From Runella slithyformis DSM 19594 (lineage in GTDB: Bacteria; Bacteroidota; Bacteroidia; Cytophagales; Spirosomataceae), in contig NC_015703.1 in the NCBI RefSeq assembly GCF_000218895.1, positions 495,501-559,500 on the forward strand: a stretch of DNA of 64,000 bases. The letters run 5' to 3'. Position numbers and translations under genes: made by a program. The first letter of the stretch is position 1, and each line of letters begins with the position of its first letter. This document shows, piece after piece, positions 53,851 through 63,457 of this stretch. Under the pieces are notes generated by a model that ran no database searches, was not told the DNA's origin, and saw only the letters and a list, made by a program, of their open reading frames with translations.

Positions 53851-54576
53851 ATGAATAACCCAAGTCAACAAAACTATATCCACCAAGTCTCCATTGATTG
53901 TGTCATTTTTGGCTATCACGACCGTCAACTCAAAGTCTTGATTCCCAAAATCAACTTTAAGGGGGATTTTTGGGCGTTGCCGAGTGGTTTTGTGTATCAA
54001 GACGAAGACATTGATCAAGCGGCGGAACGAATTCTTCGGGAAAGAACCGGTATCAGCAACATCTATTTGGAGCAATTTCATGTGTTTGGCAAAGCGGATC
54101 GCAACAGTATGGAATTTCTTGACCGTTTGATTGAATTGAACCCCGAAAAGCTGGGGGAAAAACGTCACAAACAGCAGGAATACGACTGGTTTACCCAACG
54201 GTTTATTTCCATCGGTTACTATGCTTTAGTGGATATTCAAAAGGTGATTCCTCAAAAGACCGGTCTGGACGAGTCCATTGAATGGTACACGCTTCAGGAA
54301 TTGCCTGCGATGATCATGGATCATAACCGGATCGTTGCTTCGGCTTTGCAGGCCCTCCGCAGCGACCTCGACGAAAAACTGAATGCATTCAATCTGCTGC
54401 CGGAAACCTTTACCATGAAAGAAGTGCAGGAACTGTACGAGACCATTTTTGATAAGCCTTTTGTCCGCACCAATTTCCAAAAGATGATTCTGGACCTGAA
54501 TGTGTTGGAGCGGTTGGAGAAGAAGTTTACGGGTGCCGCCAACAAAGCTCCCTATTTGTATACATTCAAAAAATAA
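53851..54576 (+). CDS. Nudix-domain winged-helix transcription regulator (NrtR/AraR type)
   Basis: A 241-residue regulator: Nudix fold (VSIDCVIFGYHDRQLKVLIP, FWALPSGFVYQDEDIDQAAE) followed by a winged helix (FNLLPETFTMKEVQELYETI, RTNFQKMILDLNVLERLEKK). The Nudix box is degenerate: after G-F-V-Y-Q-D-E it reads AAERILRERTG instead of AAxREL-EETG, losing catalytic Glu residues, so it probably senses a ligand rather than hydrolysing it. Related Bacteroidota proteins control NAD or sugar genes. I prefer the ATG at 53851 (MNNPSQQNYIHQVS); one at 53821 is in frame. It faces the alpha/beta hydrolase gene across a candidate operator that it may bind. Confidence 0.85.
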   Translation: MNNPSQQNYIHQVSIDCVIFGYHDRQLKVLIPKINFKGDFWALPSGFVYQDEDIDQAAERILRERTGISNIYLEQFHVFGKADRNSMEFLDRLIELNPEKLGEKRHKQQEYDWFTQRFISIGYYALVDIQKVIPQKTGLDESIEWYTLQELPAMIMDHNRIVASALQALRSDLDEKLNAFNLLPETFTMKEVQELYETIFDKPFVRTNFQKMILDLNVLERLEKKFTGAANKAPYLYTFKK

Positions 54577-54673
54577 AGCGTCGACTCTCACGCCTTGGCA
54601 GGTGTTTTTCACCAGCAAAACGTGTTGATAAAAAATGCTTCTAATGGCTTTAAACTGATTTTGCAGTAAATGA

Positions 54674-54958
54674 TGTTTTATTTTCGAAAAATCTCATTTC
54701 ACCTTCAATCGGCAAATTTATGAATCCACATTTCGCAGAAAATATTTTACTACGGAAGCCGTTTCACATTTGATTGCGTATGCTGAGAAAAATCACCATA
54801 AACAAAAAATTTTAGCCTATACCGCTATCGAAAATGAGCCCGCCAACGCCTTTCTGCGCTCTTAAGGAATGATTTTATCAAATGAAGCGTATTACTGCGG
54901 AGGAAAACACCATAATTATTACGTTCCGAAAGCACCTAATTACACAAAAGCAGGTTAA
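54674..54958 (+). pseudogene. GNAT N-acetyltransferase remnant
   Basis: The frame from 54674 reads FRRKYFTTEAVSHLIAYAEK, then KQKILAYTAIENEPANAFLR followed by an in-frame TAA at 54863, and resumes GMILSNEAYYCGGKHHNYYV before a stop at 54956. The order EA--LI-YA, T-IENEPA-AFL, GM is the acetyl-CoA-binding and following part of a GNAT fold. The N-terminal half is missing (a TGA lies at 54671) and the internal stop replaces the residue before GM. Confidence 0.65.
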
Positions 54959-54979
54959 CGCCCGAAGTGGGTGTTTGAA

Positions 54980-55005
54980 CCAACAGAGGTTTTGACCTCT
55001 GTTGG
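54980..55005. terminator. Hairpin after the aldo/keto reductase gene
   Basis: CCAACAGAGGT (54980-54990) pairs perfectly with 54995-55005 around TTTG. It lies 20 bases past the reductase stop on the minus strand. No clear T run follows, so it may be a repeat rather than a true terminator. Confidence 0.5.
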
Positions 55006-55024
55006 GCAGGCAAAGATAAATACA

Positions 55025-56044
<1,020 letters not shown>

Positions 56045-56110
56045 TCACAGATTTAAAATCCGTATGTATCTGCGTTGCGTCAGCATCTGCGTCATCTGCG
56101 TCCCATTGAT

Positions 56111-57001
56111 TTATACTTTCCTAAATTTCGACGGACTTGTTCCTATGTGCTTCTTAAAGAAATTATTAAAGTGGGTTACCTCCGTAAAACCCAGAGCATA
56201 AGCGATTTCAGCCACATTCCAGTTGCTGTGTCTCAACATAATTTTGACTTCCTGAAGAATGCGCTCAGCGATCACTTGCGAAGTGGTTTTTCCACTTGTC
56301 GCTTTTACGGCCCTGTTTAGATGATTGATGTGTACATTGAGTTGAGAAGCGAAGTCGGAAGCCGTTCTCAGCTTGATCTCAGTATGGTTCTCGTCAATCG
56401 GAAACTGCCGTTCGAGCAGTTCCAGAAACAACCAATGAATCCGCTGGGAGGCATTGATGGGCAGTTGCTCAATACGGGTCGACGGGCGGGTTTTCATCGC
56501 ATAATGAATCAACTCATAGATCAGGTTTCTGATGGCATCGTATTTATGAATGTATTCGGAGCTGAGTTCTTCCTCTATTTTCTCATATATTCCGCACAGA
56601 TGCTCAAATTGGGTATCATCCAATTCAAATACGTGCGTACCTACCGGCTGAAATACCTCATATTGAATCAGATTGCCGAATTGATGGAAGAAGCTCGTAT
56701 TAAAGATCACATAAAAGCCCACTACTTCCTCGTCGATATGTTCCCATTTATAGGGGATAAAAGGATTGGAGAAAACAAGTGCCTGCTTTTCGAATGAGAA
56801 AACCTTATCAGCGTAGTGAATACGACTACCCCCTCGGCAGAGAGTCACTTTGAAGAAATCACGTCGACGATACGGCACCGGCTTATTGGCCGGATGCGGC
56901 AGTCTAAACACATTTACGTGCCCGATGTCTTTACTCAGGCTTTCCGGTATCCATTCAAATCTCCGATTATAAAAATTTTTTATCGATTCAATTTTTTCCA
57001 T
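56111..57001 (-). CDS. AraC-family transcription regulator
   Basis: A 296-residue regulator. The C-terminal AraC DNA-binding domain has two helix-turn-helices: SDFASQLNVHINHLNRAVKA and WNVAEIAYALGFTEVTHFNN, ending FFKKHIGTSPSKFRKV. The N-terminal half is a cupin-like arm (RRRDFFKVTLCRGGSRIHYA, ALVFSNPFIPYKWEHIDEEV) that would bind an effector. It directly precedes the aldo/keto reductase gene on the same strand. Confidence 0.93.
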   Translation of the reverse strand: MEKIESIKNFYNRRFEWIPESLSKDIGHVNVFRLPHPANKPVPYRRRDFFKVTLCRGGSRIHYADKVFSFEKQALVFSNPFIPYKWEHIDEEVVGFYVIFNTSFFHQFGNLIQYEVFQPVGTHVFELDDTQFEHLCGIYEKIEEELSSEYIHKYDAIRNLIYELIHYAMKTRPSTRIEQLPINASQRIHWLFLELLERQFPIDENHTEIKLRTASDFASQLNVHINHLNRAVKATSGKTTSQVIAERILQEVKIMLRHSNWNVAEIAYALGFTEVTHFNNFFKKHIGTSPSKFRKV

Positions 57002-57064
57002 ACAAACCGATTTGACTATCTTTTAAAATTTCCCCCAAATACGTAGTTCAAACCCACATTCCAA

Positions 57065-57741
57065 TTAAAATCTTTGGTAAAAGATCGTACTTTTGATTTT
57101 TTGGTTCATCATGGTGCCAATGGAAATCGGCCGTTTTTTTTTCATGACCCCTAACGAGGCCGCTGCGAAAAAAACGTCTTTGTCATCTCTCTTTAGGTAA
57201 AACACCTGAGGGTTGAGTCGCAACGTAATGTTTTCCGCGATTTTCAGGTTTGAAAGAGCCGCTCTCAACGACAGATAATGCGTGTTTTTGGTTGTTCCTG
57301 CGTCAATGCCGCGTCTGTACATATAACAAAGTTCTGATTCAACTCCTCGGTAAGATAACGCCTCGTGACAATATAATTGCTTTCCACTCCTTTTATCACG
57401 GTATCTTCATCCCTAAAATTAAACCCCGGATGAATGCCTACGCCCAGTTGATAGTTGGGACGGAGTATCACTTTATGTCTTAGCCAAAACAAAAACGACC
57501 AAGGCTTTCCTTCCAATGAAAAACGCAGCTCCGGTTCAAAACTCGTTCTTTTCCGCCCCACCGTCAGATTAAAAATAGTCGCAGGTTTATGAAAACGAAG
57601 GAATATTGGAAAAGCCATTATTGGTTACATTGATTATTCCACTGAACATCAAGGGGGTACGGGCACTGTCCGATTTTTGGCCGAACGCGATTTGAAAAAC
57701 AAAAATGAAAAGTAGAGAAAGAATCGCTTTTCTTTATTCAT
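57065..57741 (-). pseudogene. Exported beta-barrel-like protein broken by several frameshifts
   Basis: Joining frames on the minus strand gives one coherent protein: an ATG at 57741, then in a second frame LLFIFVFQIAFGQKSDSART and FSGIINVTNNGFSNIPSF, in the next KPATIFNLTVGRKRTSFEPE and LRFSLEGKPWSFLFWLRHKV, and in a further one THYLSLRAALSNLKIAENIT and LRLNPQVFYLKRDDKDVFFA. At least three frame changes are needed. The alternating strands and signal-like start suggest an outer-membrane or secreted beta-barrel. I do not know the family. A 9-5-9 inverted repeat lies 32 bases upstream. Confidence 0.65.
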
Positions 57742-58057
57742 TGCTTTGAGCAGAGGCAATCATTGCATTAATTTTTGTAATTTAACATTACAAAATTAGT
57801 GCGAGCAACAGACATTTTTTAACAGTTTTCAAAGTAAAACTTACGAAAATCAAACAATGATTCGGTATAGGATGATGAGTGGGGAGAATACCGCCGAAGA
57901 CAAAAAGAACTTTGTCCCAATCAAAAACTTCAAGCCAAAAATAAAAAAGGTTATCTTTCATCATTGATTCTCCTTGGCATGCCTTTTTTGTCAACAAAGG
58001 CAGAGTTCAACTCTTCAGTTAGGTAATCCTCTTTATTCACCACAAAACAATCACGCA
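57742..58057. other. Intergenic region between the broken barrel gene and DUF2911 gene
   Basis: Divergent promoter region without a supported gene. It contains the inverted repeat at 57773-57795. A 69-residue minus-strand frame (57788-57997) overlaps it and looks like chance. Confidence 0.5.
57773..57795. promoter_or_regulatory. Operator-like 9-5-9 inverted repeat
   Basis: TTTTGTAAT (57773-57781), five bases, ATTACAAAA (57787-57795), a perfect repeat, 32 bases upstream of the start of the broken barrel gene. It is a candidate site for a dimeric repressor. Confidence 0.5.
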
Positions 58058-58603
58058 ATGAAACAAAGCATCAAAGTTTTGACAATCAGCCTCATTTGCT
58101 TATTTGCGGCAAATAGTATGTCTTTTGCCCAGACAACACCGCCGGACAAATCAAAACGACCAAGTCAGCCGGCAACGGCTTCCGGGAAATTCGGTAACAG
58201 CACGCTGACGATTGATTACAGCAGTCCTGCGGTAAAAGGCAGAAAAGTCTGGGGCGAATTGGTGCCCTACGATAAGGTGTGGAGAGCCGGGGCCAATGAG
58301 GCGACCACCATCACCACCGACGGTGAATTGACCGTAGCAGGCAAAAAACTTCCGGCCGGCAAGTACTCCTTTTATGTCATGCCGACGGAAAAGGACTGGA
58401 CGGTTATCGTTAATTCGCAAACCGGACAATGGGGCATCAAACGGGGCGGTGAAACAACTCGCCTACCCGAGAACGATGTATTGACGGCATCGGTAACTCC
58501 CAAAAAATCAAGCATTTTTAACGAAAATCTGGTGTATGAAGTCACTAAAGATGGGTTTGTACTTAAATGGGAGAATATGGAGCTGCCTGTTTCTGTGAAG
58601 TAA
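58058..58603 (+). CDS. DUF2911 exported protein
   Basis: A 181-residue protein. The start at 58058 begins a signal peptide (TISLICLFAANSMSFAQ); an upstream extension is possible but unlikely. The DUF2911 domain shows LTIDYSSPAVKGRKVWGELV, PYDKVWRAGANEATTITTDG and KLPAGKYSFYVMPTEKDWTV, a beta-rich fold common in Bacteroidota and of unknown function. It is monocistronic and convergent with the GH106-like gene; both share the palindromic terminator. Confidence 0.88.
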   Translation: MKQSIKVLTISLICLFAANSMSFAQTTPPDKSKRPSQPATASGKFGNSTLTIDYSSPAVKGRKVWGELVPYDKVWRAGANEATTITTDGELTVAGKKLPAGKYSFYVMPTEKDWTVIVNSQTGQWGIKRGGETTRLPENDVLTASVTPKKSSIFNENLVYEVTKDGFVLKWENMELPVSVK

Positions 58604-58671
58604 ACAACCTTTGCAGGTGAAAATACCGGCAAAATTGTTGGCGGTCTTCCCGCGGCCCAAGGCTAAACAAG

Positions 58672-58705
58672 CACAAGAGGCCGGTCCATGGACCGGCCTC
58701 TTGTG
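58672..58705. terminator. 34-bp perfect palindrome between convergent genes
   Basis: CACAAGAGGCCGGTCCA (58672-58688) is followed directly by its exact reverse complement to 58705. It lies 17 bases past the GH106-like stop and about 70 past the DUF2911 stop, and probably ends both transcripts. Confidence 0.75.
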
Positions 58706-58721
58706 TTGACAGTCAGCTGCT

Positions 58722-61700
58722 CTATTTCACCACACTCACTTTTACCTCTCCCATCATCCCCGACGGCAGCAAGGGCGAATCGGCTCGATAAAACGGCATG
58801 GTAGTGAAGGTTGTTTTTTGCTTCACGTCCGGTTGGGCATCGCCGATGAGTCGGTTGGGCCACAGGTTGGTTACGTTTACCTGAATACTGTTATCACCCG
58901 CTTTTACGGCGTCGGTAATATCCACTTTAAACGGTTTTTTCCACGCCACTCCCACATTTTTCCCATTGACGATCACCTCCGCGATATTTTTAACATCCCC
59001 CAAATCGACCACATATCTTTCTGATTTATCAACGGAAGCCACTTTAAAGGTATTATCATAGGTCGCGGTTCCTGAGAAATATTTCACGTCCGTATCCGTA
59101 CTTTCCGTCCAGGAAGTCAGCTTGTCCATGCTTACATTTTTACCGTTCATGCTTACTGTCCAAGGGGTTGAAATGGAAGCCAACGCGGTTTCTGTGGTGG
59201 CCGGCTTGGTATAACCGGCGGTCGTTGCTTTGTCTTTGAAAATAATGAAGAAGGCATCCCAAGCCTCAAATTTGAGCGGTACAACGGTACGACCGTCTTT
59301 GATCCGGTAGCTTACTTTTTCCGTTTTCCCCGTAGCAGGGTCCCACCATTCAGGCACTTTGCCCGTTACCCGAAAACTCACCTCGGCCTCGGTGGCGTCG
59401 CCGCTGCGGTTATTGAGCCAGTAAATGTCTTGGTCAGCCGTTTGGCGGTGGCGGTACACAATTTTGTTTTTTGTATTTTCGATGATCACGTCGGGTTGTT
59501 GTTGTAGAGACAAGGCATGCCTTGTCTCTACGTTGGCGTTGGCGGTGGCGGCGATTACGTTGGATTTTTTCCAAACCTCGTCAGCAATCTTTTGAAATTC
59601 GGCATCATTATCGGCCAGGCTTGGTGATCTTTGGGGTTTTGCTCCGATTACCTTCACACCGGCATCAACCAATGTTTTTATTTTTTTCAACACAGGCAAT
59701 GTCATCCATGTAGCAGATTCGTCCAACACCAATACGCTGTAAGTATTACCGCTTTGCGCTACTAATTTTCCGTTCTTGGCTTGGATGGCATTGATAAGCG
59801 CGGATGAGTTTACAAAATCGAATTCATACCCTGCCGGAATCGTTGGCAGTTTTTCTCGGCAAATCCACGTAATGTTGTTGTTTTCGCCGTAGTAGTACAA
59901 TACATCGGCTACGTTGCGGCCCTGTTGCAACAAATAACAACTGCGCCCCAAATACGCCATCCACGCCTTACCGCCTGCTTCAGCCCAGGTTTCCTGACGG
60001 GTAAAATACTGCCCGAACGGTCCGAGCGAAAAGCCCGGTTTTTTATCATCAAGCGGTTGGTGTACGGAAGTGTGGATAACAAAACGATTCAAGCCCGACG
60101 CCATCTCCAGGTCAGCTGTACGTTTGAGGCGTTCGGGATGCTCCTGAAACGGTTTGCCAACGGAGGTCATTGACTCTGCCGCCACAAACGGTTTTCCGTA
60201 AATATTGGCCACCGATGCCGACTCTCTGATGTCCGCTTCGCTGCGAACTTCTTCGTCGGCTCCGCCGGCCAAACTTCCCGGCGTCCACATGGCCGACATC
60301 GGAATATCAGAATTACGCTTCACATCCATCCCATCAGCCAGGTAAATACGCCCGCCTTCGTGCGATTCGGTATAGCGCTGCATTCCCCTTTTTTTGAGTT
60401 CTTCGCCAATGACATCGTAATGATTTTCAGCAATTAGCTCGCCAATGGTTTTCCGAAAATCCCACAGAAATTTCTCGCTGTCCTGCGGCGATTTTACGAT
60501 TCTGCCCGTTAATACAGGAACCCACGTCTTTAGGTCATAACCGCGTCTTTTCCGAAATTCGTCAGGAAATGACTTGGTCCAATTCATGTGTCCCGCTTCG
60601 TAGCTGTCCAACACCATGTAATGCAGCCCTTTGGCACCCATCAAACCGCCGGTAGCATCTTTGTACATATCGAGATAGGTATTGATGTATTTTCTGACGG
60701 CTTCTTTGTCCAGTTTATCCACTTCCAAGCCCGTAGCTTCCGGCGAGGCAGGGTGATTTTGACGCCCGGTAAGGGAATACCCCAAACGCAATACGGACCA
60801 ATTCCCCGCGGGGGCTGTCCAGTTCAGGGTGCCATCGGCGCTCATTTTGCCCGTTATATCAATCACATCTTCAGTATTTATTGCGTCATCGACATTCGGA
60901 AATTGTCCGTTTCCCGCTTCTTTCCACGGCGAAAAGCCGGCTTTGTCTTCCCATTGATCAATGCGTGTGGTGTTGTAGAGCACAAATTCCGCCACATTAA
61001 CCCCATCCGATTTGGCAGGACCACCGCCGGCGTTGCCCATCATCCCACCGAAGGGATTGCCCGCCGGTGGAAGCGTTTTTATCGCAATTCTCCAAAATTT
61101 GGCCGTCACCGGAGCAAAAGCGACGGTATTCAGAGGTACTGTACTTCCTGAAACTTTGGCGATTTCCCGAAAATTAACGCCATCATCACTTACTTTCAAA
61201 CTGCGGTTTTCGGGCGCGCCTCTAAATTCGCTCAAGGCACTTTCTATCGCGCCCGCTATCGAAAACGCCTTGAATGTTTGCGGCGTTTCAAATTCATATT
61301 GAATCCACATATCTTGTCCCACTTCCATCGGAGGCACAAACTGCGCGTTCGACAAGTCACTGTCATTCAGGTCTTTTAATGTAAATTTTCCACCGCTTGA
61401 CGTTACTTTAGGATTCAGTTCCGCAAACGGCTTATCGGCTTTGGGCAAACGGTAGGCAATCACCAATGCATCTTGGTAAAAGTTGGGTTTTTCTCCCACA
61501 AATCCTCCCGTAAGACCTCCTGCCCCAATCAGTACATTTTGAAATTTCCCGATTACGTCAGCAGGTCGCGGCAATTTACCCGTAAACGCTTTACCTCCTT
61601 CGATGCGCGTTTCTGTCCAAACGTACTTTTTCATGGCATCTTTAGGCTCCACCCACGGGCCACCCGTGACGCTCCATCCCGGCGAACCCGCAATGGCCAT

Positions 61701-62027
61701 TTCAAGTCCTTTTTGGTCAGCCGTTTGGGTCATAAATTTGAATGCATCTTTCCACTCGGGCGTCATAAAGACCAATTTCCTGGGCACCACTACGGGGGTA
61801 AACAAATTGGCGTCGAAATTTTGAAAACCGCCAATCCCCACGCGACTCATCCATTCCAAATCTTTTTGGATTCCTTCCTTCGTAATATTCCCATTCATCC
61901 AATGCCACCAAACGCGCGGTTTGGCCGAATTGGGCGGGGTTTGGAACTGATTTTTATCCTGGGCATATCCTGCTAAACTCAAAAGCAGCAAGGGCAAAAC
62001 AGATTTTATTGATTTTTTCATTTTCAT
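58722..62027 (-). CDS. GH106-like alpha-L-rhamnosidase, secreted
   Basis: A 1101-residue secreted enzyme whose N-terminal part is typical of the GH106/PF17132 group: PRVWWHWMNGNITKEGIQKD, LEWMSRVGIGGFQNFDANLF, EMAIAGSPGWSVTGGPWV. The TIM-barrel region continues with LDSYEAGHMNWTKSFPDEFR, YTESHEGGRIYLADGMDVKR and AAESMTSVGKPFQEHPERL, which hold the probable catalytic acids. The C-terminal beta domains contain VNGKNVGVAWKKPFKVDITD. Family members remove alpha-L-rhamnose from complex pectins and arabinogalactan-type glycans. A 28-bp palindrome lies inside the coding sequence (59504-59531). The secreted TIM-barrel gene lies 60 bases upstream, same strand. Confidence 0.88.
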   Translation of the reverse strand: MKMKKSIKSVLPLLLLSLAGYAQDKNQFQTPPNSAKPRVWWHWMNGNITKEGIQKDLEWMSRVGIGGFQNFDANLFTPVVVPRKLVFMTPEWKDAFKFMTQTADQKGLEMAIAGSPGWSVTGGPWVEPKDAMKKYVWTETRIEGGKAFTGKLPRPADVIGKFQNVLIGAGGLTGGFVGEKPNFYQDALVIAYRLPKADKPFAELNPKVTSSGGKFTLKDLNDSDLSNAQFVPPMEVGQDMWIQYEFETPQTFKAFSIAGAIESALSEFRGAPENRSLKVSDDGVNFREIAKVSGSTVPLNTVAFAPVTAKFWRIAIKTLPPAGNPFGGMMGNAGGGPAKSDGVNVAEFVLYNTTRIDQWEDKAGFSPWKEAGNGQFPNVDDAINTEDVIDITGKMSADGTLNWTAPAGNWSVLRLGYSLTGRQNHPASPEATGLEVDKLDKEAVRKYINTYLDMYKDATGGLMGAKGLHYMVLDSYEAGHMNWTKSFPDEFRKRRGYDLKTWVPVLTGRIVKSPQDSEKFLWDFRKTIGELIAENHYDVIGEELKKRGMQRYTESHEGGRIYLADGMDVKRNSDIPMSAMWTPGSLAGGADEEVRSEADIRESASVANIYGKPFVAAESMTSVGKPFQEHPERLKRTADLEMASGLNRFVIHTSVHQPLDDKKPGFSLGPFGQYFTRQETWAEAGGKAWMAYLGRSCYLLQQGRNVADVLYYYGENNNITWICREKLPTIPAGYEFDFVNSSALINAIQAKNGKLVAQSGNTYSVLVLDESATWMTLPVLKKIKTLVDAGVKVIGAKPQRSPSLADNDAEFQKIADEVWKKSNVIAATANANVETRHALSLQQQPDVIIENTKNKIVYRHRQTADQDIYWLNNRSGDATEAEVSFRVTGKVPEWWDPATGKTEKVSYRIKDGRTVVPLKFEAWDAFFIIFKDKATTAGYTKPATTETALASISTPWTVSMNGKNVSMDKLTSWTESTDTDVKYFSGTATYDNTFKVASVDKSERYVVDLGDVKNIAEVIVNGKNVGVAWKKPFKVDITDAVKAGDNSIQVNVTNLWPNRLIGDAQPDVKQKTTFTTMPFYRADSPLLPSGMMGEVKVSVVK
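59504..59531. repeat. 28-bp perfect palindrome inside the GH106-like coding sequence
   Basis: GTAGAGACAAGGCA (59504-59517) is followed directly by its reverse complement to 59531. On the minus strand it encodes VETRHALSLQ in frame. It looks like an inserted dispersed repeat. Confidence 0.75.
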
Positions 62028-62087
62028 TTTTTCAAAATTGAGTTAACAACAGTAACCGGGGCAGGCATGTTAACCGTTAACGACACT

Positions 62088-62969
62088 TCAACGGGGTAAG
62101 CCAAGGGTGCTATGGTAATAGTCGACCATTTGCCTCAGAGAAGCAAGGTTATTGGGTTGTTCTTTGGTATCTCGCTCAAACATGACGTAACCTTTAAAGC
62201 GCTGTTGTTTCAACTCCGTAAAAACGGCCGGGAAATCAACCACTCCCGTTCCTACAGGCACATCCTGAATCTTGTTGTTATTGTATTCTGCAATGTCTTT
62301 GAGATGAATCCCGATAATTTTACCCTCCAGCTTCTTTAATGCCAATACAGGATTGATTCCCGACTTGGGATAGTGCCCAAGGTCAGGGCAGGCACCGAAG
62401 TTAGGGTGGCCTTTCAACGCTGCCAACACCGAATCAGGATGCCAGTAAATGCTGTTTCCTTTCCAATGGTTGTGCAGGGCCACTTTTATCCCGTAAGCTC
62501 CCGCCAAACTATCCACGCTGTCCCATAAGTTTCGGGGCGGTTCAGCCGTTACGTATTTTACGCCAAAGGCTTTTGCCACTTCAAAATCGCGTTGCCAATC
62601 CGCAACCGTTTTTCCGCCAATGATGTAGACGGACTCCATTTTAAGGCCTTGGTCGGCCACTTTTTTCTTTAATGCCTGTATTCCAACGGGGGATAGTTTG
62701 AATAGTACCGTGTCTTTCAGCTCCTTACCCGCTTTGGCAAACACAAATCCTTCCACATATTTTAGGGAAGCGCTGTCGGCATAAGCCAATTGTTCGGGAA
62801 ACGACATCGTACTGAAGGTATAAAGCGCCACGCCCAATTTCCATTCGACAACTTTTGATTTAGTTGGTGTACCCTTCGCCCTGTCCTGAGCGGATAACAC
62901 TGCTGAAAAACAAGACATCAGCAATGCAGTCAGTATAACTGATCTGCGTAACTTACATTTCCATTTCAT
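62088..62969 (-). CDS. Exported sugar isomerase/epimerase-like TIM-barrel protein
   Basis: A 293-residue protein with a signal peptide (LTALLMSCFSAVLSAQ) and a xylose-isomerase-like TIM barrel. Metal-site strands are visible: KVALHNHWKGNSIYW (His), NFGACPDLGHYPKSG (Asp, His), IIGIHLKDIAEYNN (His) and GYVMFERD (Glu). Exported members of this family are often found with DUF1080 and oxidoreductase genes in 3-keto-glycoside metabolism, and a DUF1080 protein occurs at 6576-7451; that link is only a suggestion. It lies between the GH106-like gene and the Dabb gene on one strand. Confidence 0.85.
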   Translation of the reverse strand: MKWKCKLRRSVILTALLMSCFSAVLSAQDRAKGTPTKSKVVEWKLGVALYTFSTMSFPEQLAYADSASLKYVEGFVFAKAGKELKDTVLFKLSPVGIQALKKKVADQGLKMESVYIIGGKTVADWQRDFEVAKAFGVKYVTAEPPRNLWDSVDSLAGAYGIKVALHNHWKGNSIYWHPDSVLAALKGHPNFGACPDLGHYPKSGINPVLALKKLEGKIIGIHLKDIAEYNNNKIQDVPVGTGVVDFPAVFTELKQQRFKGYVMFERDTKEQPNNLASLRQMVDYYHSTLGLPR

Positions 62970-63016
62970 TTCGTTGTGTATTTAATGAACTGTTCAACCT
63001 TCGCCAATACTCACAC

Positions 63017-63310
63017 TCAATTGATTTTTTGATAATCTATTTCCAAAAAATCCTCCACCCACTTCAGCCAAAAATGTTGTATAAAAGCCGTATGTTCGGG
63101 ATGATTGGAGTAGGTATCGTATTGTTGCCGGGTCTCAAATTCCATTGAAATCCCGTACTCAAATTTGTTCTTGGGGCTGATTTGCTTCATTACCTCAAAT
63201 TTTTGAACGTCGGGGATCAACGCCAATAAATCCACTGCCTCAAAAAATGCCTGTTTTTCTTCCGGGCTTATGTTGGATTTGAGTGTTAAAATGACTGAGT
63301 GCCGTATCAT
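63017..63310 (-). CDS. Dabb (stress-responsive A/B barrel) domain protein
   Basis: A 97-residue single-domain protein: MIRHSVILTLKSNISPEEKQ, IPDVQKFEVMKQISPKNKFE, YGISMEFETRQQYDTYSNHP, HTAFIQHFW. This is the dimeric alpha-beta barrel of the Dabb family, small proteins of poorly known function that often accompany sugar-catabolic genes. It lacks a signal peptide. It is 47 bases upstream of the TIM-barrel gene and on the same strand. Confidence 0.9.
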   Translation of the reverse strand: MIRHSVILTLKSNISPEEKQAFFEAVDLLALIPDVQKFEVMKQISPKNKFEYGISMEFETRQQYDTYSNHPEHTAFIQHFWLKWVEDFLEIDYQKIN

Positions 63311-63457
63311 TGATTTTTGAATTTACTTCCGGGATATGCCATGTTCATTTCATTTGCCCTTTAAACCGATTATTGACCGATTCACGGATGTCCTCTTTTC
63401 GTCAGATTTTGTGGGAGTAATGCATCGCCGAATAGGTCAGACAAACTCATCACTATT

